A stretch of 5,330 bases of DNA from Alphaproteobacteria bacterium (GTDB lineage: Bacteria > Pseudomonadota > Alphaproteobacteria > DSM-16000 > Inquilinaceae), in assembly GCA_029263555.1 (NCBI GenBank), contig JAJUFW010000234.1, forward strand, positions 1-5,330. Direction: 5' to 3'. Positions within the stretch are counted from its first letter, which is position 1. The number at the start of each line of letters is the position of its first letter. The notes below the pieces were generated by a model. The model ran no database searches and was not told the origin of the DNA. It saw only the letters and a list, made by a program, of their open reading frames with translations. Shown here in pieces: positions 1 to 4,684 of the stretch. Both the position numbers and the translations under genes were made by a program.

Positions 1-56
1 ATGAGCTGGCGAATCCTGAGCTTGATTTCAGGATTCAACTCCATCTGTTTGTACTA
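1..56 (-). other. In-frame amber codon and continuing FlhB linker sequence
   Basis: Read on the minus strand, codon 231 of flhB is TAG (56-54). The same frame then runs open to the window edge and encodes YKQMELNPEIKLRIRQL. This matches the FlhB linker that normally follows the fourth membrane helix, where the family typically reads K-D-E-[FYH]-K-Q-x-E-G-D-P-x-I-K-x-R-I-R-Q. The amber codon sits where the family has a conserved Glu, so a single GAG-to-TAG change would explain it. The NPTH autocleavage site should lie further left, outside the window. The first 60 bases hold 26 G/C, against 41 of 60 at 121-180. The cause could be a nonsense mutation, a sequencing error, suppression or recoding, and the window cannot decide between them. 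Confidence 0.8.
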
Positions 57-746
57 ATCCTTCAACTCCTGCTTGGTCATCCGCTGCTTCTTCATGAACT
101 CGAAGCGCTGGTACAGGTAGTCGATCCCGGCGATCACGGCCATGACGGCCAGGACAGCTGCGAACAGCCGGATCGCCAGCTGCCAAAGCTCGACCAGGAT
201 GCTCGCGGGAGGCAGACCGGTCATCCGCTCGATCCCGTCGAGCTTCGGCATCACGACATAGGTCGCGATGACGCCGACGATCGTCAGCTTCAAAATTCCC
301 TTGCCGAATTCCGTCAGTGCCCGCAGAGAGAACTGGCGCTTCAGGCCAGCCAGGGGGCTGATCTTCTCGAGCTTCGGTTTCAGCCCCTCGCCCGCCAGCA
401 TCGGCCCGTGCTGGATCAGGCTTCCAACGATGGCGGCGACGACCAGGACCAGAAGCGGGATCATCAGCACCAGCGTGAAGTCGACGGCCGCGCGGCCGGC
501 GAGCTCGACCAGCGCGGGGCCGTCCCCGGGGATCTGCTCGATCCGGGTCAGATAGCCGCCCATCATCGCCAGTATCTGCCTGGCCGCGATGGGCCCGAAG
601 ATGGCGACGACCAGGGCGCCTCCCAGAAGCACGAACCAGTGCTTGACCTCCTGGGAGGTGACGACCTGACCCCGCTTTCGCGCCTCCTCGAGCTTTCGCG
701 GTGTCGGCTCTTCCGTTTTTTGGCTGTCGTCCTGATCGTCCGCCAT
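54..746 (-). CDS. flhB: Flagellar export switch protein FlhB, cut short by an amber codon
   Basis: FlhB is the inner-membrane component of the flagellar type III export apparatus that switches secretion from rod/hook to filament substrates. The N-terminus has the family signature EEPTPRKLEEARKRGQV (residues 12-28). Four hydrophobic segments follow at about 38-58, 90-112, 150-167 and 186-210, with the conserved cytoplasmic loop containing KPKLEKISPLAGLKRQFS at about 123-140. The product stops at residue 230, after MTKQELKD, whereas family members are usually about 350-380 aa with a cytoplasmic domain that self-cleaves at NPTH. That domain is missing from the uninterrupted product, although the frame continues as FlhB beyond the stop. 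The start ATG at 746-744 has a GAGGGG ribosome-binding site and lies 7 bases after the fliR stop. As written, this is either a pseudogene, a truncated membrane-only FlhB or a sequence error. Confidence 0.9.
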   Translation of the reverse strand: MADDQDDSQKTEEPTPRKLEEARKRGQVVTSQEVKHWFVLLGGALVVAIFGPIAARQILAMMGGYLTRIEQIPGDGPALVELAGRAAVDFTLVLMIPLLVLVVAAIVGSLIQHGPMLAGEGLKPKLEKISPLAGLKRQFSLRALTEFGKGILKLTIVGVIATYVVMPKLDGIERMTGLPPASILVELWQLAIRLFAAVLAVMAVIAGIDYLYQRFEFMKKQRMTKQELKD

Positions 747-753
747 GTCCCCC

Positions 754-1521
754 TCAGCCCGGAAGGATGCCGATCAGGCTGTCCTGGAAGCGGCCGAGCC
801 AGAACAGCATCATCGCGGAAACGGTGAGCGCGGCGAGAACCATGCCGAGCAGGATCTGCAGCGGCATTGCGATGAAGAAGATCTGGACCTGCGGCATCAG
901 CCGGTTCAGGAGGCCGAGCCCGAGATAGAAGACAAGCCCGACCACGACGAAGGGCGCGGCGATGGCGAGCCCGATTTCGAAGGAACCGGCCAGGAAACGG
1001 GCGAGCGTGTCCGTCATCTCGCCCGCCGCCGGCAGCGCGCCCGGCGGGAACACCGAATAGCTTTCCACGACCGCCATCAGCAACAGGTGGTGCAGGTCGG
1101 TCACGAAGATCAGCACGAGCCCGATGATGGTCAGGAAGGTGCCGATCAGCGTGCCCTGCATGGTCATCGCCGGATTGAAGACGAGCGCATTGGCCAGGCT
1201 CATCTGAAACGAAATGATCGTGCCCGCCACGTCGAGCGCTGCCATGAGGAAGCGGCCGATCAGGCCCAGGAACAGGCCGATCACGACCTCGCCCGCGACC
1301 ATCACGAAAAGCGGAAGGGGCATGGCGGGCGGCGCCGGCAGGACCGGTGTCAGCGCCGGCACGATGAGCGCCGTGACCAGGAGCGCGAGAATCAGCCTCA
1401 GTCGCGGCATGACGAAAGAATCGCCGATGCCGGGCAGCATCATGAATGCCGCGCCTACGCGGACGAAGACGAAGAGGAAGGAAAACGCCTCCGACGTCAA
1501 AAGCTGGGCCAGCATCTCCAT
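754..1521 (-). CDS. fliR: Flagellar export gate protein FliR
   Basis: FliR is an integral inner-membrane subunit that assembles with FliP and FliQ into the export gate at the centre of the MS ring. The 255-aa product has the usual family length. It is strongly hydrophobic, with about six membrane-compatible stretches. Recognisable features are the N-terminal FVRVGAAFMMLPGIGD segment (about 19-34), the GEVVIGLFLGLIGR segment (about 77-90), FNPAMTMQGT (about 115-124) and the C-terminal LNRLMPQVQIFFIAMPLQI segment (about 204-222). All are typical of FliR. The ATG start is preceded by AAGGAGG about 11 bases upstream; a second in-frame ATG two codons later is possible. The stop is TGA. It follows fliQ after 61 bases and precedes flhB by 7, consistent with one transcript. 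Confidence 0.95.
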   Translation of the reverse strand: MEMLAQLLTSEAFSFLFVFVRVGAAFMMLPGIGDSFVMPRLRLILALLVTALIVPALTPVLPAPPAMPLPLFVMVAGEVVIGLFLGLIGRFLMAALDVAGTIISFQMSLANALVFNPAMTMQGTLIGTFLTIIGLVLIFVTDLHHLLLMAVVESYSVFPPGALPAAGEMTDTLARFLAGSFEIGLAIAAPFVVVGLVFYLGLGLLNRLMPQVQIFFIAMPLQILLGMVLAALTVSAMMLFWLGRFQDSLIGILPG

Positions 1522-1582
1522 CCCTGGAACCGCCTCCTTCGGGTGGGGCCGGCCGACTTCCAGCGGTCCACCGCCCTTTCCG

Positions 1583-1849
1583 TCAGCCGCCGGCGATGAT
1601 CGTGTCGAACAGCTCGCGGGTGAAGCCGGTCAGGGTCGAGAGCATGAACGGCATGAGGAAGATCAGGGAGGCGAAGATCACCAGGATCTTCGGCACGAAA
1701 GTGAGCGTCATCTCCTGGACCTGGGTGAGCGCCTGGATCAGCGAGATGACGAGACCGACCGCAAGAGCGATCACCAGAATCGGACCGCCGATCTGCAACA
1801 TGACCAGAATGGCGTCCCGGGCAAGCCGGATGGTGTCGCTGCTGTTCAC
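1583..1849 (-). CDS. fliQ: Flagellar export gate protein FliQ
   Basis: FliQ is a small two-helix inner-membrane protein of the FliPQR export gate. The product is 88 aa, essentially the standard family length. Hydrophobic helices lie at about 14-37 and 52-76. The loop between them carries the family signature GLVISLIQALTQVQEMTL (about 32-49) followed by FVPKI. The start is GTG at 1849-1847. No ATG is available upstream in frame before the coding signal fades, and this start gives the canonical FliQ N-terminus. A GGAGG lies about 12 bases upstream, which is slightly long spacing. Together with GTG this may lower translation relative to fliE, but that is inference. The stop is TGA. It sits 52 bases after fliE and 61 before fliR. 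Confidence 0.95.
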   Translation of the reverse strand: MNSSDTIRLARDAILVMLQIGGPILVIALAVGLVISLIQALTQVQEMTLTFVPKILVIFASLIFLMPFMLSTLTGFTRELFDTIIAGG

Positions 1850-1901
1850 GGGATCCGACGGCCTCCGGCCGGCAATGGGTTTCCAGAACGGTTCACGCCG
1901 A

Positions 1902-2213
1902 TCAGATCGGCATGCTGATGATTTCCTTGTAGGCCTCGATCACCTTGTCCCGGATCGCCACGACGGACTGCAGGGACATCTCGGCATTGTTGACCGCCAG
2001 GACCACGTCGGTAAGGTCCGCCTTGCCGACCAGGGCGTCGTTGCTGACCTGCTCGCTTGCACGGCCGGCGTCGATCGCATCGGTGACGAGTTCCTGGACC
2101 ATCTGCCCGAATGTCTGCCCGGGCACCTGGTCGCGTGGCTCCAAACCGGGAGCGGCTCCGCGGGTGGCGGCGCTGGCATAGGCGTTCAGAGCGTCGGAAA
2201 TGCGGGCGACCAT
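1902..2213 (-). CDS. fliE: Flagellar hook-basal body complex protein FliE
   Basis: FliE links the MS ring to the proximal rod and is among the first proteins exported when the rod is built. The product is 103 aa, within the family range of about 95-110. The N-terminal third is low-complexity and Ala/Gly/Pro-rich. The conserved C-terminal half carries F-x-x-M-V-Q-E-L (about 35-42), the segment with GKADLTDVVLAVNNAEMSLQ (about 63-82) and the terminal VIAIRDK-like stretch VAIRDKVIEAYKEIISMPI (85-103). This half is diagnostic of FliE. The ATG start has a clear GGAGG eight bases upstream. The stop is TGA. It lies 41 bases downstream of flgC, the common flgB-flgC-fliE arrangement, and is followed by fliQ. 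Confidence 0.95.
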   Translation of the reverse strand: MVARISDALNAYASAATRGAAPGLEPRDQVPGQTFGQMVQELVTDAIDAGRASEQVSNDALVGKADLTDVVLAVNNAEMSLQSVVAIRDKVIEAYKEIISMPI

Positions 2214-2254
2214 TCGGCCATCCTCCGTTCAGGGAATCGTCTTCGGACGTTGGT

Positions 2255-2665
2255 TCAGGCGCGCAGCGCGTCGATCGTGCGCATGATCATGGTCTTCGCG
2301 ACGCTGATCACGTTGAGATTGGCGTCGTAGGATCTCTGGGCTTCGCGCATGTCCATGATCTCCACCAGGCTGTTGACGTTCGGGTAGAGGACATAGCCTT
2401 CGGCATCGGCGCTGGGATGGCCCGGCTGATAGCGGCGGATGAACTCGCTGCTGTCCGGAGCGACATTCGCGACTTCCACGACATTGCCGCGCAGTTCCCG
2501 GTCGAAGACGTTGCGGAACGACACCACCTGCCGGCGGTAGGGCTGCCCGTTCGGGGTCTCGGCGGTCGAATCGGCATTGGCCAGATTCTCCGCCACCACC
2601 TTGAGGCGGGTACCCTGGGCACGCATGCCGGAGGCGGAAATCTGCAGGCTCTTGATCAGGTCCAT
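2255..2665 (-). CDS. flgC: Proximal rod protein FlgC
   Basis: FlgC is a structural subunit of the proximal flagellar rod in the periplasm, exported by the flagellar type III apparatus without a cleaved signal peptide. The product is 136 aa, the usual length. The N-terminal rod/hook motif reads SASGMRAQGTRLKVVAENLA followed by NADST (about 11-35). The C-terminal rod motif includes GYVLYPNVN, LVEIMDMREAQRSYDANLN and the final KTMIMRTIDALRA (about 90-136). The two ends pair as a helical bundle in this family. The ATG start has AGGAAG about nine bases upstream. The stop is TGA. It follows flgB by 54 bases and precedes fliE by 41. Confidence 0.97.
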   Translation of the reverse strand: MDLIKSLQISASGMRAQGTRLKVVAENLANADSTAETPNGQPYRRQVVSFRNVFDRELRGNVVEVANVAPDSSEFIRRYQPGHPSADAEGYVLYPNVNSLVEIMDMREAQRSYDANLNVISVAKTMIMRTIDALRA

Positions 2666-2719
2666 GGAATGCTTCCTGCCGATGACTCAAGGGCAAAGGG
2701 CGTCGATAGCCGCGGCGCC

Positions 2720-3130
2720 TCAGCGGCTTCCGCGCCCGAGCGCCGTTCGGATCATGCCCAGATGCTTCTGGTATAGGTTGAGCGCAAGCTGATGGTCCAT
2801 CGCCGTCTCGGCGACCAGCATCATCTGCTGCTCGACATTGACGGCGTTGCCCGACGGCTTGACCTCGTACACATCCTCCGACCGCTGGACCTTCGCCTCG
2901 CCCGGAGCCGCCGGGCCGGAGATATGCCCGGCCTGGGTCACCCTGGGCTGCAGCCGGCCGGCGGCAGCGGCGCTGGCCCGCAGATGCTGTTCGAAGGGTG
3001 CGAGATCGCGCGGACGGTAGTTCGGCGTGTCCGAGTTCGCAACATTCTCCGCCAGCACGCCCTGCCTCTGGGTCAGCCAGTCCAGGCGCTTCGAAATCCT
3101 GCGGAAGAGGCCGAGTTGAGAGAGATCCAT
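2720..3130 (-). CDS. flgB: Proximal rod protein FlgB
   Basis: FlgB is a proximal-rod subunit assembled on FliE and is the first gene of the minus-strand operon. The product is 136 aa, normal for the family. It has the rod N-terminal motif RQGVLAENVANSDTPNYRPRD (about 22-42) and a C-terminal helix region with NAVNVEQQMMLVAETAMDHQ followed by LALNLYQKHLGMIRTAL. The Ala/Gly/Pro-rich centre is variable in FlgB. The ATG at 3130-3128 is the first possible start, because an in-frame TGA lies four codons upstream. No strong Shine-Dalgarno is visible; the nearest purine run is AAAGCAG. That is unusual beside the clear sites of its downstream neighbours. The stop is TGA. The promoter must lie in the divergent gap shared with csrA. 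Confidence 0.95.
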   Translation of the reverse strand: MDLSQLGLFRRISKRLDWLTQRQGVLAENVANSDTPNYRPRDLAPFEQHLRASAAAAGRLQPRVTQAGHISGPAAPGEAKVQRSEDVYEVKPSGNAVNVEQQMMLVAETAMDHQLALNLYQKHLGMIRTALGRGSR

Positions 3131-3276
3131 GGGCCGCTGCTTTCAGACGGTGATGCCGGGACACACGCATTCCCGCGGCGGCAATGCTTGCATCGGCTTG
3201 TTAACAAACTCTAAAAGTGGTTCACTCCCCTCAGGTGATCGCCCTGGACGTCCGGTAGCCGAAGGCAGGAAGGCTC
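3131..3276. promoter_or_regulatory. Divergent flgB/csrA intergenic region
   Basis: These 146 bases separate the start codons of flgB (minus) and csrA (plus), so promoters for both arms are expected here. An AT-rich patch at about 3186-3217 stands out against GC-rich surroundings. On the plus strand TTGCAT (3188-3193) is followed 18 bases later by TAAAAG (3212-3217), a weak sigma70-like pair that could drive csrA. On both strands I searched by eye for sigma54 (GG-N10-GC) and flagellar sigma28 patterns and found none with correct spacing. The assignment of promoter activity is inference from position and base composition. Confidence 0.5.
3198..3207. repeat. Perfect palindrome TTGTTAACAA
   Basis: A ten-base perfect palindrome, TTGTT-AACAA, sits in the AT-rich core of the divergent gap, between the tentative -35 and -10 elements of the csrA promoter. 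Its symmetry and position fit an operator for a dimeric regulator acting on both operons. A chance palindrome in an AT-rich stretch cannot be excluded. Confidence 0.4.
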
Positions 3277-3279
3277 GTG
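3246..3279 (+). promoter_or_regulatory. csrA leader: GGA motifs and possible start-site hairpin
   Basis: The leader has GGA at 3246-3248 and an AGGA at 3267-3270 that is part of the Shine-Dalgarno AGGAAGG just before the GTG start. AGCC (3257-3260) can pair with GGCT (3272-3275), placing AGGA in the loop and hiding the ribosome-binding site. CsrA proteins bind GGA motifs, typically in hairpin loops and often in pairs, and many repress their own translation. Autoregulation here is an inference, and the four-base-pair stem is short. Confidence 0.35.
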
Positions 3280-3516
3280 CTCTATCTCACCCGCAAGATC
3301 GGCGAATCCATCGTCATCAATGACGCCATAAAGATCACGGTTGTCGAGATCCGCGGCAAATCCATCAAGCTCGGCTTCACCTTTCCCCCGGACGTCACCG
3401 TTCTCCGGGAAGAGCTCTACGAGCGCATCCAGGCCGAGAACCGCGCCGCCGCCGAAAGCGGCGTCGATCTTCCCGGGGGCCTGGAACCGAAGGTGCCCCC
3501 GCGCCCGGGCGACTGA
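3277..3516 (+). CDS. csrA: Carbon storage regulator CsrA (RsmA), RNA-binding translational regulator
   Basis: CsrA is a dimeric RNA-binding protein that binds GGA motifs near ribosome-binding sites and controls translation or stability of target mRNAs, often those of motility genes. The 79-aa product begins MLYLTRKIGESIVIND and continues with the IRGKSIKLGFTFPPDVTVLREELYERI core. The two RNA-contact positions known from the family, Leu4 and Arg44, are both present. The family is usually about 60-75 aa; this one has a Pro/Gly-rich tail of about 25 residues after the core. The start is GTG with AGGAAGG just upstream. The stop is TGA. It is transcribed away from flgB and towards the FlhX-like gene, fliO and fliP. 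No fliW, the usual CsrA antagonist of many flagellated bacteria, is in the window. Confidence 0.96.
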   Translation: MLYLTRKIGESIVINDAIKITVVEIRGKSIKLGFTFPPDVTVLREELYERIQAENRAAAESGVDLPGGLEPKVPPRPGD

Positions 3517-3585
3517 CCGCATCATCCCGCCCCTTCCCCGATCTCGCCCTTCCGCCGGTCCCGCGTTTCCGATCGCATTGCGGAT

Positions 3586-3600
3586 TTAAGGCTTCCTTAA
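3586..3600. repeat. Short inverted repeat TTAAGG-CTT-CCTTAA
   Basis: In the 152-base gap between csrA and the FlhX-like gene there is a perfect six-base inverted repeat with a three-base loop. It is AT-richer than its surroundings and lies 68 bases before the next start codon. There is no following T-tract, so it does not look like a standard intrinsic terminator. It could be an operator or part of a promoter for the downstream genes. The rest of the gap shows no gene. Confidence 0.4.
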
Positions 3601-3668
3601 GCATGCCCCGCTGACACTTCAGCCGGCGGCGCTGCGAGCGCTGCCGGACCAGTACGAAACGGAAGCCG

Positions 3669-3995
3669 GTGCCCAGGACGCGGAGAGACAAGGCCGATGC
3701 GCCGCGACGGCAGATCGCCGTCGCGCTGCAATACGACCTCCACCCCGATCACGTCCCGCGTGTGGTCGCGACCGGACGCGGGGCCGTGGCCGAAGCGATC
3801 CTCGAGCGGGCCTTCGCCCATGGCGTAAAGGTGCGCGAGGACGCCGATCTTGCCGAAATCCTGGGGGCGGTCGAGGTCGGGCACGGGATTCCGCCGGAAG
3901 CCTTCGTCGCCGTCGCCGAGGTGCTGGCTCATGTCTATGAGGCCAACGGCAAGATGGCGGAGCTGAAGGCCGCCCTTGCGGAGGAAGATAAATGA
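3669..3995 (+). CDS. flhX: FlhX-like protein: free-standing FlhB C-terminal domain homologue
   Basis: The 108-aa product aligns with the cytoplasmic C-terminal domain of FlhB/EscU/YscU export switch proteins, starting just after the cleavage site. Residues 17-23 AVALQYD match the AVALKYD that follows NPTH. Next come VPRVVATGRG, ILERAFAHGVKVREDADLAEIL and GHGIPPEAFVAVAEVLAHVYE (to about 91). The four residues where NPTH should be are PRRQ, so self-cleavage is not expected, and there is no membrane segment. Similar small proteins include H. pylori HP1575 (FlhX), reported to stand in for a deleted FlhB C-domain, and B. subtilis YlqH. The start is GTG at 3669, the only start codon between an in-frame upstream stop and the homology, with GGAAG close upstream. 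The stop overlaps the next ATG (ATGA). A basic first 14 residues precede the domain. Confidence 0.88.
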   Translation: MPRTRRDKADAPRRQIAVALQYDLHPDHVPRVVATGRGAVAEAILERAFAHGVKVREDADLAEILGAVEVGHGIPPEAFVAVAEVLAHVYEANGKMAELKAALAEEDK

Positions 3996-4327
3996 GTTCA
4001 GGAGAAGCCCGAACCGGGCTGGACGGCCTGCGCCGGGATCTGAGCGACGTCTGCCAGGCGGTCGTCGCGGCACGGCGGACGGTCGAGTCGGGCGGTCTCG
4101 TCGATCTCTCGGGGCTGGAAGACCGGATCGCCGATCTGTGCGGATCGGTCCAGCGGCTGCCCAAGACCAGCGGACGCGCGCTCCAGCCGGAGCTCCTGGG
4201 ACTGGTCGACGAGCTGAGCCAGCTCACCGAGGAGCTCGGGCGGCAGCGCGATCAGGTCAAGTCCGAGCTGGAGGAAACCAACATCCGCCAGGCGGCTGCC
4301 TCCGCCTATCGCAAGAGCCAGAAATAG
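3992..4327 (+). CDS. Small helical protein, possible FlgN-like export chaperone
   Basis: I do not recognise this gene with certainty. The 111-aa product has no membrane segment or signal peptide. It reads as two amphipathic helical regions, about 7-55 (LDGLRRDLSDVCQAVVAARRTVESGG, LSGLEDRIADLCGSVQRL) and 66-105 (PELLGLVDELSQLTEELGRQRDQVKSELEE, ending AYRKSQK). Length, helix pattern and the C-terminal A-Y-R-K-S resemble FlgN-type chaperones for hook-filament junction proteins. FliT-like or other small flagellar accessory proteins would also fit. The start ATG overlaps the previous TGA and has a strong GGAGG (3980-3984) seven bases upstream, so translational coupling to the FlhX-like gene is likely. 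The stop is TAG, 18 bases before fliO. The position between export-apparatus genes supports a flagellar role, which is inference. Confidence 0.75.
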   Translation: MSSGEARTGLDGLRRDLSDVCQAVVAARRTVESGGLVDLSGLEDRIADLCGSVQRLPKTSGRALQPELLGLVDELSQLTEELGRQRDQVKSELEETNIRQAAASAYRKSQK

Positions 4328-4345
4328 CCTTCCTCCGGGTTGCCC

Positions 4346-4684
4346 ATGGACCTTGCGGAATATCTGAAGTTCTTCGCGGCGCTGCTGTTCGTGCTGGCGC
4401 TCATCGGCGGCGGCGCTTGGCTGGTGCGTCGATTCGGACTTGCCGGCGCGATCCCGGTCCGTCGACCGCGCCGCGAGCGGCGGCTCCATGTCGTCGAGGC
4501 GCTGGCGCTCGATTCCAAGCGGAAGCTCGTACTGATCCGCCGCGACGAGCAGGAGCACCTCGTGCTGCTCGGCCTCCAGAACGACATCGTGGTCGAAAGC
4601 GGCATCCGCCGGCCGGCGGCCGCCGAACCCGGCAGGACCCTGGCGACCCCTTCGGCATTGCGGCCCGGGAACCAGCCGTCATGA
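4346..4684 (+). CDS. fliO: Flagellar export assembly protein FliO
   Basis: FliO is a single-span inner-membrane protein that helps assemble and stabilise FliP in the export gate. The 112-aa product has one N-terminal hydrophobic helix (about 8-28, FFAALLFVLALIGGGAWLV) followed by a basic Arg-rich stretch. The conserved cytoplasmic core is LHVVEALALDSKRKLVLIRR, then EHLVLLGLQNDIVVESGI, which is the family pattern. A Pro/Ala-rich tail ends the protein. ATG at 4346 is preferred because it gives the usual short FliO N-terminus; an in-frame TTG at 4340 is an alternative. No good Shine-Dalgarno is visible, so coupling to the upstream gene is likely. Its TGA overlaps the fliP ATG by four bases. Confidence 0.9.
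   Translation: MDLAEYLKFFAALLFVLALIGGGAWLVRRFGLAGAIPVRRPRRERRLHVVEALALDSKRKLVLIRRDEQEHLVLLGLQNDIVVESGIRRPAAAEPGRTLATPSALRPGNQPS

Noticed and set aside
745..1599. Long plus-strand open frame of 284 codons opposite fliR
   Set aside because: The translation is almost all Arg, Asp, Glu, His and Gln, the usual antisense shadow of a GC-rich membrane-protein gene. fliR on the other strand is unambiguous.
1446..2330. Plus-strand open frame of 294 codons opposite fliQ and fliE
   Set aside because: It spans two well-supported genes and their gap, and its translation has no recognisable domain. It is a shadow of GC-rich coding sequence.
2229..3170. Minus-strand open frame of 313 codons overlapping flgB and flgC
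   Set aside because: It is in a different frame from both rod genes, is Arg/Gly/Ala-rich and has no family signature.
3175..3193. Possible sigma54 promoter (GGCGGCAATGCTTGCAT region) upstream of csrA
   Set aside because: The GG and GC elements are not ten bases apart in any register, and sigma54 promoters tolerate little spacing change.
3474..3501. CGGGGGC/GCCCCCG inverted repeat near the 3' end of csrA
   Set aside because: It lies inside the coding sequence, has a 14-base loop and no T-tract, and is easily explained by high GC and Pro/Gly codons. It is not a convincing terminator.
4325..4348. Readthrough of the TAG at 4325-4327 would fuse the 111-aa protein in frame to fliO
   Set aside because: The frame agreement has a one-in-three chance. 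FliO has its own ATG and canonical N-terminus just downstream, and the intervening codons encode nothing recognisable. TAG acts as a normal stop here.
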